A stretch of 64,000 nt of DNA from Reclinomonas americana ATCC 50394 (Eukaryota > Jakobida > Jakobea > Jakobida): the NCBI GenBank assembly GCA_048213135.1, contig PS015009.1, forward strand, positions 1,860,001 through 1,924,000. Reading direction: 5' to 3'. Shown piece after piece: positions 11,063-19,430 of the stretch. Below the pieces are notes generated by a model, which saw only the letters and a program-made list of their open reading frames with translations, had not been told where the DNA came from and made no database searches. The position numbers and the translations under genes were made by a program. Numbering within the stretch: position 1 is the stretch's first letter; each line of letters begins with the position of its first letter.

Positions 11063-12193
11063 ATGCTTTTATTAAGTGGCCCAAACATGGGCGGTAACGA
11101 ACTGAAATATGTAACCGAATGTATAGAGACAGGCTGGGTGAGCAGTGTAGGCAGTTACGTAGATAAGTTCGAAAAAATGAGCGCCGAATTCGCCGGCACT
11201 AAATATGCCGTAGCTACCAGCAGCGGTACCACGGCGCTGCACATCTGCCTGGTAATGGCCGGTGTTGGACCCGATGATATGGTCATTGCCCCTAACATCA
11301 CATTCATCGCTACACTTAACTCAATTAAATATACCGGGGCGTCGCCCGTACTCATCGACACCGATGAAAACAACTGGCAGATGGACCTTAACCTGCTGGA
11401 GGAATTCCTTTCCACGCAAACCGAACAACGCGATGGCGTATGTTATCACAAACCAACAGGTAAAAGAATACCCGTACTGATGCCCGTGCATGTGTTGGGC
11501 AATATCTGCGATATGGACAGGCTTGTGTCCCTGGCCAAACAGCATAACCTTATGGTGATTGAAGACAGCACCGAATCGCTGGGCAGTTATTATAAAGGAA
11601 AGCACACCGGTGGTTTTGGGCTGATGGGTACTTTCAGTTACAACGGCAACAAGATCATCACCACGGGTGGTGGCGGTATGATCGTTACCGATGATGAAGC
11701 TCTGGCTAAAAAAGCCAAACACCTCACCACGCAGGCTAAGAGCGATCCTTTTGAATATATCCACGACGAGATCGGGTACAACTACCGCCTCGTGAACGTA
11801 GCCGCGGCTATGGGCGTGGCGCAGATGGAACAGTTGCCAGGTTTCATACAAAGAAAAAAAGAGATCATCGCGTTTTACAAGCGGGAACTCAGCGGTGTGG
11901 GTGATATCCGTTTCCAGGAAGTGAGTGCCGACGTGAACCCTAACTGGTGGCTGCCCACCATTATGACCTCGCGCCAGAAAGAAGTGCTGAAGCTGCTTAA
12001 TGATAATAAAATGCAGAGCCGCCCCTTCTGGGTACCCATGAACCAGCTGCGTATGTTTGCCGGCGACCTCTATTTCCAGCACAACGACCGTTCTGATTTT
12101 GTATACCAGCATTGCCTCAGTATCCCGTGCAGTACCAACATTACCGATGAGGAACTGGAAGCTGTAGCTAAAAAGATCAAAGAAGCATTCTAG
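11063..12193 (+). CDS. DegT/DnrJ/EryC1/StrS-family sugar aminotransferase
   Basis: PLP-dependent aminotransferase acting on nucleotide-bound keto sugars for surface glycans. The 376-residue product shows ATSSGTTALHICL near residue 52 (phosphate binding), VIEDSTESLGSYYKG near 169 and the PLP lysine in FSYNGNKIITTGGGGMI near 193. The LLLSGPNMGGNE start and overall pattern resemble LegC-type enzymes of legionaminic or bacillosamine-type sugar synthesis, but the substrate cannot be fixed from sequence. It is followed by a sugar-phosphate transferase, which supports a role in polysaccharide or glycoprotein glycan assembly. Confidence 0.88.
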   Translation: MLLLSGPNMGGNELKYVTECIETGWVSSVGSYVDKFEKMSAEFAGTKYAVATSSGTTALHICLVMAGVGPDDMVIAPNITFIATLNSIKYTGASPVLIDTDENNWQMDLNLLEEFLSTQTEQRDGVCYHKPTGKRIPVLMPVHVLGNICDMDRLVSLAKQHNLMVIEDSTESLGSYYKGKHTGGFGLMGTFSYNGNKIITTGGGGMIVTDDEALAKKAKHLTTQAKSDPFEYIHDEIGYNYRLVNVAAAMGVAQMEQLPGFIQRKKEIIAFYKRELSGVGDIRFQEVSADVNPNWWLPTIMTSRQKEVLKLLNDNKMQSRPFWVPMNQLRMFAGDLYFQHNDRSDFVYQHCLSIPCSTNITDEELEAVAKKIKEAF

Positions 12194-12251
12194 ATACCGG
12201 ATGCCAGATACCGGTAGCAGTCATTCCTTCCGGCATCCGGTATCTGGCATC
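12193..12251. repeat. Nested inverted repeat between glycan genes
   Basis: GATACCGGATGCC at 12193-12205 is the reverse complement of 12232-12244, and GATGCCAGATACCGG at 12200-12214 is the reverse complement of 12237-12251. Two alternative perfect stems of 13 and 15 bp therefore share the same arms. It starts at the aminotransferase stop. It has no T run, so it is a poor intrinsic terminator and may be a dispersed intergenic repeat or an mRNA-processing element. Confidence 0.6.
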
Positions 12252-12264
12252 AAATACCGAGCTT

Positions 12265-12921
12265 ATGTACAAATTCCTCAAACGTTTACTGGATATATTG
12301 TTGTCGGGCATAGCCCTCATCCTGCTGTCGCCCATTCTCATTCCTTCCATTTTAATATTGCTGGTAACCGGCGAAAAGGAAGTGTTCTATTTGCAAAAGC
12401 GCATCGGCTATAAGAACAAACCTTTCAACATATGGAAGTTTGCCACCATGCTTAAGAACAGTCCCAACATTGGCACCGGCGCCATCACCCTGCGCAACGA
12501 CCCGCGGGTAACGGCTTTTGGCAAAATACTGCGCATGACCAAGGTTAATGAACTGCCGCAGATCATCAATGTATTTAAAGGCGATATGAGCCTGGTAGGT
12601 CCACGGCCACTGATGGAAGTAAGTTTTAAACTCTACCCCGAAAATGTACAAAAAGTGATCTACAACAGCAGGCCCGGCATGACCGGCATCGGTTCACTGA
12701 TCTTCCGGGATGAAGAAAAGATCGTTTCTGAGGCCGATGATCCCCAGGCGATGTATGCCCGTATCTATCCCTACAAAGGCGCTCTCGAACTGTGGTACCA
12801 GGACCACGCCTCCCTGTATACCGACTGTATGATCATTTTCCTCACCGCCTGGTCTATTTTAGTACCCGATAACAAACTGGTGTACAAGGTGTTTAAGGAT
12901 CTTCCCCGGCGCGACTTCTGA
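12265..12921 (+). CDS. Undecaprenyl-phosphate sugar phosphotransferase
   Basis: A 218-residue bacterial sugar transferase (PF02397; PglC/WcaJ type) that loads the first sugar-1-phosphate onto the lipid carrier at the inner membrane. It has one N-terminal membrane helix (about residues 7-33), then the signature segments KTxxxN-like [25 protein letters not shown] and [10 protein letters not shown]. Length matches the short PglC form without extra N-terminal helices. With the aminotransferase upstream it suggests priming with an amino sugar. Confidence 0.9.
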   Translation: MYKFLKRLLDILLSGIALILLSPILIPSILILLVTGEKEVFYLQKRIGYKNKPFNIWKFATMLKNSPNIGTGAITLRNDPRVTAFGKILRMTKVNELPQIINVFKGDMSLVGPRPLMEVSFKLYPENVQKVIYNSRPGMTGIGSLIFRDEEKIVSEADDPQAMYARIYPYKGALELWYQDHASLYTDCMIIFLTAWSILVPDNKLVYKVFKDLPRRDF

Positions 12922-12935
12922 TTCTGGCACTGTTC

Positions 12936-12943
12936 TTAAACAA
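12936..12943 (+). promoter_or_regulatory. TTAAACAA motif upstream of the CarH-like gene
   Basis: TTAAACAA lies 42 bases before the start of the MerR/B12 regulator. The same octamer occurs three more times, once inverted, in the region before the ECF sigma gene. A shared site at both promoters would fit autoregulation by the CarH-like repressor. This is a pattern seen by eye, not a tested operator. Confidence 0.35.
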
Positions 12944-12984
12944 AACTGGCAGCCAAATTGTAATAGCATTAGAAACAGATTCTG

Positions 12985-13863
12985 ATGCATTCATTTACGA
13001 TCAAAGACCTCGAAAATTTATCGGGCATCAAGGCCCACACGATCCGTATATGGGAGCAGCGCTACAATTTTTTGAAGCCCGCCCGTACGGGAACGAATAT
13101 CCGCTATTACAGCAATGAAGAGCTGAAAACCTTGCTGAACGTGGCCCTGCTGAATAAGTACGGGTTCAAGATCTCGCATATTGATAAGATGAGCGAGAAA
13201 GACATCCAGGAAAAAATACTGGCACTGGCCCAGATGGAAGCCCACCAGGAGCGTATTGTGAATGAACTCATCCAGGCCATGATCGACCTCAACCTGGAGC
13301 GGTTTGAAAGCATTCTCGATAACTATATTGAATCCCGTGGTATAGAACGAACCATTATGCAGGTCATTTTCCCCTTCCTGGAAAAGATAGGCATACTCTG
13401 GCTCACCAACCACATCAACCCCGCACAGGAACACCTGGTCAGCAATATCATCCGCCAGAAACTGATTGTGGGTATTGAAACGGCCCGTAAAACGCCGCTC
13501 CGCATCAACCGTTCGGTGCTGCTCTTTCTTCCGGAAGGCGAATACCACGAGATTGGCCTGCTGTTTATGAACTATCTCCTCAAAAGTCGTGGTGTGCATA
13601 CCCTGTACCTGGGGTGTTGTATCCCCATTGCCGACCTCGAATATGTGGCACAGGTAAAAAAGCCCGACTACCTTTATACCCATATGACCGCCCTGGCACC
13701 CAGGTTTAATTTTGACCGGTTTGCCTACTCGCTCAGTAAGGCTTTCCCCACCACACCCGTGATCCTGTCGGGCCAGCTGGGCAATTTCGAGAAAAAAATA
13801 CAGCCCCCGCTCATCTATAAACGCTCCTTTAACGAGGTGATGGATTTCATCGCTTCACTCTAG
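12985..13863 (+). CDS. CarH/LitR-like MerR regulator with B12-binding photoreceptor domain
   Basis: The 292-residue protein has a MerR helix-turn-helix at residues 1-70 (TIRIWEQRYNFLKPART), a helical bundle at about 80-165 and a Rossmann-type cobalamin domain at about 175-290. The adenosylcobalamin photoreceptor signatures of CarH are complete: W139-x9-E149-H150 in the bundle (W followed by LTNHINPAQ then EH) and E186-x-H188-x-x-G191 carrying the lower axial histidine. CarH represses carotenoid genes in the dark and releases DNA when light breaks the cobalt-carbon bond. It stands directly upstream of an ECF sigma factor and the carotenoid operon, so light control is a strong inference. Confidence 0.9.
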   Translation: MHSFTIKDLENLSGIKAHTIRIWEQRYNFLKPARTGTNIRYYSNEELKTLLNVALLNKYGFKISHIDKMSEKDIQEKILALAQMEAHQERIVNELIQAMIDLNLERFESILDNYIESRGIERTIMQVIFPFLEKIGILWLTNHINPAQEHLVSNIIRQKLIVGIETARKTPLRINRSVLLFLPEGEYHEIGLLFMNYLLKSRGVHTLYLGCCIPIADLEYVAQVKKPDYLYTHMTALAPRFNFDRFAYSLSKAFPTTPVILSGQLGNFEKKIQPPLIYKRSFNEVMDFIASL

Positions 13864-13940
13864 GCATCCTTTTTGGCCTACTGAAATACTGGCAGCCGCT
13901 GGTTCTGGCATTGCCTTTGTCTAATTACCTATGGAGAATA

Positions 13941-14003
13941 TTAAACAACAGTTTGGGAAAACCCAATCCAATTGTTTAAATTTATCGTATAAAGATTAAA
14001 CAA
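13941..14003. promoter_or_regulatory. Cluster of three TTAAACAA sites before the ECF sigma gene
   Basis: TTAAACAA occurs at 13941-13948 and 13996-14003 in direct orientation and inverted (TTGTTTAA) at 13972-13979. The last copy ends 6 bases before the ECF start codon. With the copy upstream of the CarH-like gene this makes four in two short intergenic regions, which is the arrangement expected of a repressor operator. The assignment to CarH is inferred. Confidence 0.4.
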
Positions 14004-14009
14004 ATTCCT

Positions 14010-14510
14010 ATGTCAGCTATAGAATTCAACCAGGTTTTACTGAGTAACGCGGATTACCTGAAGCCTTTCGCTTTTACCCTCACCCGCGACAATGAATCGG
14101 CCCGCGACCTGTTGCAGGAAACCCTGTACCGGGCCCTGGCCAATAAGGAAAAGTACAGTGTGGGCACCAATATCAAGGCCTGGCTGTATACCATTATGCG
14201 GAACATTTTTATCAACAATTACCGCAAAAATGCCCGCCAGGTAGTGATCCTGGACGGTACAGCCAACGAGTTTCTGATCAATTCCCAGCAGTATACCACC
14301 ACCAACCTGGCCGAGATCAACCTTAACCTCAAAGCGGTGATGGCGGCGGTGCATAACCTGCCCGAGATCTTCCGGAACCCGTTTATGCTCTATTTTGAGG
14401 GGTATAAGTACCACGAAATCGCCGATATGCTGAAAGAACCCCTCGGCACCATCAAAAGCCGCATCCACTTTGCCCGGAAACTGCTGAAGGAACAGGTGAG
14501 CCGGTATTAA
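14010..14510 (+). CDS. ECF-type RNA polymerase sigma factor
   Basis: A 166-residue sigma-70-family factor with region 2 (NADYLKPFAFTLTRDNESARDLLQETLYRAL, residues about 11-41, then WLYTIMRNIFINNYRK) and region 4 (LPEIFRNPFMLYFEGYKYHEIADMLKEPLGTIKSRIHFARKLLKE, from about 115). No anti-sigma gene is adjacent. It lies between the CarH-like regulator and crtI in the same direction, the layout of light-induced carotenoid loci in which the B12 repressor controls an ECF sigma that then drives the crt promoter. That control chain is inferred. Confidence 0.9.
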   Translation: MSAIEFNQVLLSNADYLKPFAFTLTRDNESARDLLQETLYRALANKEKYSVGTNIKAWLYTIMRNIFINNYRKNARQVVILDGTANEFLINSQQYTTTNLAEINLNLKAVMAAVHNLPEIFRNPFMLYFEGYKYHEIADMLKEPLGTIKSRIHFARKLLKEQVSRY

Positions 14511-14572
14511 AAGTTTTTCAAATACCCACTGGTACTGTTTTTAATTAAAATCAATAACCGTATTTTCGCCTT

Positions 14573-16057
14573 CTGAAAAAAGTTGTCGTCATAGGAAGCG
14601 GGTTTGCAGGGCTGTCAGTAGCGTCGTTTATGGCCAAAGCGGGTTGGAAAGTGACCCTTTTGGAGAAGAATGAGGGACCGGGAGGCAGGGCCAGGCAGTT
14701 GAAAGAGTCGGGATTTACCTTCGATATGGGTCCCAGTTGGTACTGGATGCCCGATGTTTTTGAAAGATATTTCGCCTGTTTTGGCAAAAAAGTTTCCGAT
14801 TATTATGAATTACTGAGGCTTGACCCATCTTACCGGGTATACTGGGCCGACGGTCCGATGGATATACCGGCTGATTACAACGAGCTGAAACAGTTATTTG
14901 AAAGCATGGAACCCGGCAGTGGTAAGCAACTCGACCGTTTCCTGGAAGAGGCCGTTTACAAATACGAGATCGGTATTAACAAATTGGTTCATAAACCCGG
15001 AAGGTCATTTACCGAATTCCTGGATATGGATGTGGTGAAGGGCGTTTTTAAACTGGATGTATTTACCTCTATGCGTAAACACATTTCCCGGTTCTTTAAA
15101 AACCCGAAGCTGCGGCAATTGCTCGAATTCCCGGTATTGTTCCTGGGTGCTTTGCCCCAGAATATACCGGCCCTCTACAGCCTGATGAATTATGCCGATA
15201 TCAAACTGGGTACCTGGTATCCGCAAGGTGGCATGTATAAAGTGGTGGAAGGCATGGAATCGCTGGCCAAAGAGCTGGGGGTGGAGTTTAAATACAACAG
15301 TAAGGTCACCCAAGTGACGATTGACGGGAAAACCGCCAAAAGAGTGGAAGTGAACGGGGATACAGGGTCGCCGGAGTATTATGAAGCGGATGTAGTGATC
15401 GGCGGGGCCGATTATCATCATATAGAATCGCAGCTTTTGCCTGAAGAAAGCAGGAGTTATAGCGAGCAATACTGGAACAAAAGAGTGATGGCTCCCAGTT
15501 GTTTGTTATATTACGTGGGATTGAACAGGCGGCTGACCGGTTTTACACACCACGCGTTGTTCTTTGATACGGATTTTGGCGTTCACGGCGATGAGATCTA
15601 TACAGATCAGCAATGGCCCAGCAACCCGTTGTTTTATGTATCCGCCTCATCCTTAACCGATGATACGGTGGCGCCGGAAGGGTGCGAAAACCTGGTTTTC
15701 CTGATCCCTGTGGCCACCGGCCTCAAAGGTGACACGGAAGAGCTGAGACTGAAGTACCTGGATATGATCGTTGAGCGTTTTGAACGGCTGACTGGCCAAA
15801 AGATCAGCGACGCCATCATTTACCGGAAAACTTACTCGGTAAGTAATTTCGTAGATGATTATAATTCGTTTAAGGGAAATGCCTACGGACTGGCCAATAC
15901 ACTCATGCAAACGGCAATTTTAAGGCCCGCATGCAGGAGCAGTAAAATAAAAAACCTATTTTACACCGGCCAGCTCACCGTTCCGGGCCCGGGTGTTCCG
16001 CCCAGCCTGATCAGCGGGGAGGTCGTAGCGAAGGAAGTGCTTAAATATTACCGTTAA
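14573..16057 (+). CDS. crtI: Phytoene desaturase CrtI, apparent CTG start
   Basis: CrtI converts phytoene to lycopene with FAD. The dinucleotide-binding motif KKVVVIGSGFAGLS lies upstream of the first ATG at 14630, so a product from that ATG would lack the FAD site. The frame is closed by TAA at 14555, and the codon in the place of the expected initiator is CTG at 14573. From there the product is 494 residues, the usual length, ending with the conserved NLFYTGQLTVPGPGVPPSLISGE. The start is therefore non-canonical or a base was misread. It leads the carotenoid operon crtI-crtB-idi-cruF-crtZ-crtYcd. Confidence 0.92.
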   Translation: MKKVVVIGSGFAGLSVASFMAKAGWKVTLLEKNEGPGGRARQLKESGFTFDMGPSWYWMPDVFERYFACFGKKVSDYYELLRLDPSYRVYWADGPMDIPADYNELKQLFESMEPGSGKQLDRFLEEAVYKYEIGINKLVHKPGRSFTEFLDMDVVKGVFKLDVFTSMRKHISRFFKNPKLRQLLEFPVLFLGALPQNIPALYSLMNYADIKLGTWYPQGGMYKVVEGMESLAKELGVEFKYNSKVTQVTIDGKTAKRVEVNGDTGSPEYYEADVVIGGADYHHIESQLLPEESRSYSEQYWNKRVMAPSCLLYYVGLNRRLTGFTHHALFFDTDFGVHGDEIYTDQQWPSNPLFYVSASSLTDDTVAPEGCENLVFLIPVATGLKGDTEELRLKYLDMIVERFERLTGQKISDAIIYRKTYSVSNFVDDYNSFKGNAYGLANTLMQTAILRPACRSSKIKNLFYTGQLTVPGPGVPPSLISGEVVAKEVLKYYR

Positions 16058-16121
16058 ACCACGATGCTGTGAACGGGGTATCCACCCTATCATTGCAGTT
16101 AAAACTTAAGAAACAAAGGAA

Positions 16122-16958
16122 ATGATATCGATTTTTCATGATCTGAGTGAACAGTGCAGCAAACTGACTACAGAGAAGTACAGTACTTCTTTCAGCAGTG
16201 CTATTAAGCTGTTGCACCCCGACCTGCGGACACCGGTATTCAATATCTACGGGTTTGTGAGGTTTGCCGACGAGATCGTTGATACTTTTCATGAGTACAA
16301 CAAGGAAGAACTGCTGAAGGAATTCAAAAGGGAAACCTATACTGCTATTGAAAGAGGTATCAGCCTTAATCCCATCCTGCACAGTTTTCAGAAAACCGTA
16401 CGGGAATACAATATCTCCCACGATCTCATCGAGGCCTTTTTCAAAAGTATGGAAATGGACCTCAGCAAAACCCTGTACAACAGCACAGGATATAAAGAAT
16501 ACATCTACGGAAGCGCCGAAGTGGTAGGCCTCATGTGCCTGTACGTTTTCTGTGAAGGCGACCGTACCATGTATGAAAAATTGAAGCCCGCCGCACAGTC
16601 GCTGGGTGCCGCTTTCCAGAAAGTGAACTTCCTGAGGGATGTGAAAGCGGATTATGAACAACTGAACCGCACTTATTTCCCCGGGGTGGACTTCAAAAAC
16701 TTCACTTCTTCCATGAAGAAGGAAATTGAGGCCGACATAGCCAGGGATTTTAAAGATGCGTATGACGGCATCGTACAACTGCCCGGAAAAGCCAAGTTTG
16801 GCGTGTATGTAGCCTATAAATATTATTTGTCGCTGTTCAGGAAGATCAAACGTACAGCGCCTTCCAATATCCTGGAACAAAGGATACGTATCCCCAATTA
16901 TGGTAAAGCCTATATCGTGGCAAAAGCAGGCGTAAGAAGCCAGTTCAATATTTTATAA
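16122..16958 (+). CDS. crtB: Phytoene synthase CrtB
   Basis: CrtB joins two geranylgeranyl diphosphates to phytoene. The 278-residue protein has both Asp-rich Mg2+-binding motifs of squalene/phytoene synthases, FVRFADEIVDTF near residue 46 and NFLRDVKADYEQLNRTYFP near 169. The start ATG is preceded by AAAGGAA. It follows crtI by 64 bases. No GGPP synthase gene (crtE) is in the window, so that step must be encoded elsewhere. Confidence 0.95.
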   Translation: MISIFHDLSEQCSKLTTEKYSTSFSSAIKLLHPDLRTPVFNIYGFVRFADEIVDTFHEYNKEELLKEFKRETYTAIERGISLNPILHSFQKTVREYNISHDLIEAFFKSMEMDLSKTLYNSTGYKEYIYGSAEVVGLMCLYVFCEGDRTMYEKLKPAAQSLGAAFQKVNFLRDVKADYEQLNRTYFPGVDFKNFTSSMKKEIEADIARDFKDAYDGIVQLPGKAKFGVYVAYKYYLSLFRKIKRTAPSNILEQRIRIPNYGKAYIVAKAGVRSQFNIL

Positions 16959-16975
16959 AGGAAAGAAGAGCGATC

Positions 16976-17500
16976 ATGGATGTAATACTGGTTGACGAGC
17001 AGGACCGGCCCACAGGCAGGATGGAAAAAATTGAAGCCCACCGGAAAGCCCTGTTGCACAGGGCTTTTAGCATTTTTATTTTTAATGAAAAAGGGCAGAT
17101 GCTGTTGCACAAACGTGCTGCCGGTAAATACCACAGCGGCGGTTTGTGGACCAATGCCTGCTGCAGTCATCCCCAGCCGGGCGAAGAAACCCTTGCTGCC
17201 GCGGAGAACCGGCTTGTAGAAGAGATGGGCATACGGGTACCGCTCACCAAAGCCTTTGATTTCAGTTACCGGGCTGAATTTGATAACGGCCTCACCGAAT
17301 ATGAATTCGATCACGTATTTACCGGTACTTATGATGGCGAAGTGAAACCCGATCCCAATGAAGTGAGCGACTATTGTTATAAATCCACGGAAGAGATCCG
17401 CGAGTCACTGGTAACACACCCGCAGCAGTATACAGCCTGGTTCAGGATCGCTTTCCCCAAACTGGAAGACCATATGGCTGCTGTATTGCCTTCCTCTTAA
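16976..17500 (+). CDS. idi: Isopentenyl-diphosphate delta-isomerase type I
   Basis: Idi interconverts IPP and DMAPP, the C5 precursors of carotenoids. The 174-residue protein carries the catalytic cysteine region TNACCSHPQPGEE near residue 59, the Nudix-like helix AAENRLVEEMGIRVP and the metal-binding EYEFDHVF. It is 17 bases after crtB in the carotenoid operon, where it would raise isoprenoid flux when pigment genes are on. Length fits the bacterial type I enzyme. Confidence 0.95.
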   Translation: MDVILVDEQDRPTGRMEKIEAHRKALLHRAFSIFIFNEKGQMLLHKRAAGKYHSGGLWTNACCSHPQPGEETLAAAENRLVEEMGIRVPLTKAFDFSYRAEFDNGLTEYEFDHVFTGTYDGEVKPDPNEVSDYCYKSTEEIRESLVTHPQQYTAWFRIAFPKLEDHMAAVLPSS

Positions 17501-17504
17501 CCTA

Positions 17505-18224
17505 ATGCCAAACAGTTCCGCACAGTTGCTGAAACGATTTTCCAAATACCAGGTGGCCACCGCCATCGCTATATTATTCCATGTCATCGGGCTGGGAGGT
17601 ATGCTGATGAGCAAAGACCCGTTCTTTTTAAAATCCACTCCCTTTAACCTGTTGCTGATGTTTGCCTTGTTGCTGTGGACGCAACCGGGTAAGAACATTC
17701 ATTTTTTTGGTTTTGTACTGGCCTGTTTTGTAACCGGTGTTGCCGTGGAGATCATTGGCGTGAAAACGGGCCTGTTGTTTGGTAATTACCAATATGGCGA
17801 AGTGCTGGGCTACCGTTTTATGGAAGTGCCGCTGCTGATAGGGGTAAACTGGTTCACTGTGATCTACTGTTCAGGCATTAGTACCTATACATTGATGAAC
17901 AACCTGCTCCGGAAAAATGAGGAGGGTGTACCGCGGGAACGCCGTCCCGCGCTGAAATTTTTATCCGTAGTGCTGGATGGGGCCTTACTCGCCGTATTCT
18001 TCGATTGGCTGATGGAGCCCGTAGCCGTAAAGCTGGGCTACTGGAAATGGCTGGGAGAAGATCCGGGCATACCTTTTTTCAATTATGTATGCTGGTTCAT
18101 GGTGAGTGTGCTGCTGCTGATCATCTTTCATTACAGTAAGTTCCTGAAGCAAAATAAATTCGCAGTAAATTTGCTGCTGATACAGCTCATGTTTTTCCTG
18201 GTGCTGAGAACGTTTTTGAAGTAA
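17505..18224 (+). CDS. cruF: CruF-type carotenoid 1',2'-hydratase
   Basis: A 239-residue membrane protein of the carotenoid biosynthesis family PF04240, with about seven hydrophobic spans. Typical segments are FFLKSTPFNLLLM, EIIGVKTGLLFGNYQYG near residue 81 and DWLMEPVAVKLGYWKW near 165. CruF adds water to the psi end of gamma-carotene-type carotenoids, giving the 1'-hydroxy group. It starts 4 bases after idi. Together with crtYcd, crtZ and crtD it points to a monocyclic hydroxylated carotenoid. Confidence 0.85.
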   Translation: MPNSSAQLLKRFSKYQVATAIAILFHVIGLGGMLMSKDPFFLKSTPFNLLLMFALLLWTQPGKNIHFFGFVLACFVTGVAVEIIGVKTGLLFGNYQYGEVLGYRFMEVPLLIGVNWFTVIYCSGISTYTLMNNLLRKNEEGVPRERRPALKFLSVVLDGALLAVFFDWLMEPVAVKLGYWKWLGEDPGIPFFNYVCWFMVSVLLLIIFHYSKFLKQNKFAVNLLLIQLMFFLVLRTFLK

Positions 18225-18247
18225 AGCAATAATAATTAGAGAACCGC

Positions 18248-18724
18248 ATGTCCCTTATTGTTTACATAGCTATTGCCCTGGTCACTTTTGTGCTGATGGA
18301 AGGGTTTACGTGGTGCCTGCACCGCTATGTAATGCATGGGTTCCTGTGGTGGCTGCACGAGGATCATCATAAAAAAGGCCCGGGTTTTTTTGAAAAGAAC
18401 GACGCCTTCTTCCTCATTTTCGCTATTCCAAGCTGGTTGCTCATTATGCTGGGCGTTATGTACAAACAGTACTGGATGATCGCGATAGGGTCGGGATTTA
18501 CGATGTACGGTATCGCTTATTTCCTGGTGCACGAAGTCATTATTCACCAGCGGTTCAAATGGTTCACCCGCAGTAACAATACCTATGTACGCACCCTGCG
18601 CTGGGCCCACAAAATGCACCACAAGCACCTCGACAGGTTCAACGGTGAAAGCTTCGGTATGCTGTGGGTAGCCAAAAGATACTGGGATAAAGTGCGGGAT
18701 GACAAACGGAGGAACCAACGCTGA
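18248..18724 (+). CDS. crtZ: Beta-carotene hydroxylase CrtZ
   Basis: CrtZ is a di-iron membrane hydroxylase that adds the 3-hydroxyl to beta-ionone rings. The 158-residue protein has the histidine boxes of the fatty-acid-hydroxylase superfamily: HRYVMH near residue 22, HEDHH near 37, HEVIIHQ near 97 and HKMHHKHLD near 120. Four hydrophobic spans surround them. It lies between cruF and the lycopene cyclase in the carotenoid operon. Confidence 0.93.
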   Translation: MSLIVYIAIALVTFVLMEGFTWCLHRYVMHGFLWWLHEDHHKKGPGFFEKNDAFFLIFAIPSWLLIMLGVMYKQYWMIAIGSGFTMYGIAYFLVHEVIIHQRFKWFTRSNNTYVRTLRWAHKMHHKHLDRFNGESFGMLWVAKRYWDKVRDDKRRNQR

Positions 18725-18748
18725 TCTTCATTTCAATAGTAGCATATC

Positions 18749-19429
18749 TTGAATTCACATTACACTTATTTTCTTATACTGGCCTTATCTATAGCGGGCC
18801 CGCTGGGTTTAAGCTTCGATAAAAAAGTGGCTTTCTACACCAAGTGGAAATATGTTCTTCCCGCTATGGTCATTCCCGCACTGCTGTACATTGGCTGGGA
18901 TATGTACTTTACGCATAAAGGCGTATGGTGGTTCAATGAAAAATACATCACCGGCATAAGGATAGGTAACCTGCCGCTGGAAGAAGTACTGTTCTTTTTG
19001 ATTGTGCCGTACTGCTGTGTATTTATATACGAGTGCATCCGCTGCTATTTCCCGCAGCTGAAAAATAAAAAGATCGCAGATAATATCCTGAAACTGCTGG
19101 CGGTGGTGCTGCTGGGGGTGGGATTGTATTTTCACGACCGGTATTACACGTCCTGGACATTTATCTTCACCGCGGTGTTCATCGGCCTGGTATACGCGTT
19201 GCCCTTCTTATCAAAAAAATTCGACGCCACTTCTTTCCTGGTGTCTTATGCTATCATCATCGTCCCCTTCCTGCTCGTGAACGGTTTTCTTACCGCTATA
19301 CCGGTTGTATTGTATAACGATGCGGAGAACCTGGCCTTCCGCATATACACCATTCCCTTTGAGGATGTGTTTTATGGTATGCTCCTCACCCTGATGATCA
19401 TCGTCATTTACGAAAAATTAAGGAAGTAG
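18749..19429 (+). CDS. crtYcd: Heterodimer-type lycopene cyclase, fused CrtYcd, TTG start
   Basis: A 226-residue membrane protein with two lycopene-cyclase repeats. The catalytic-type motif occurs twice: PLEEVLFFLIVPYC near residue 75 and IPFEDVFYGMLL near 204. Fused CrtYcd proteins of this length in Bacteroidota cyclise one end of lycopene and give gamma-carotene. The only start that keeps the N-terminal helix is TTG at 18749 (NSHYTYFLILALS). The gene ends one base before the convergent acyl-AMP ligase. Confidence 0.88.
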   Translation: MNSHYTYFLILALSIAGPLGLSFDKKVAFYTKWKYVLPAMVIPALLYIGWDMYFTHKGVWWFNEKYITGIRIGNLPLEEVLFFLIVPYCCVFIYECIRCYFPQLKNKKIADNILKLLAVVLLGVGLYFHDRYYTSWTFIFTAVFIGLVYALPFLSKKFDATSFLVSYAIIIVPFLLVNGFLTAIPVVLYNDAENLAFRIYTIPFEDVFYGMLLTLMIIVIYEKLRK

Positions 19430-19430
19430 C

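Noticed and set aside
16041-16880. Long minus-strand frame opposite crtB
   Set aside because: crtB is clearly real on the plus strand; the opposite frame shows no family motifs and is a by-product of codon bias. Similar long antisense frames opposite merR, crtD and the flavoprotein were dropped for the same reason.
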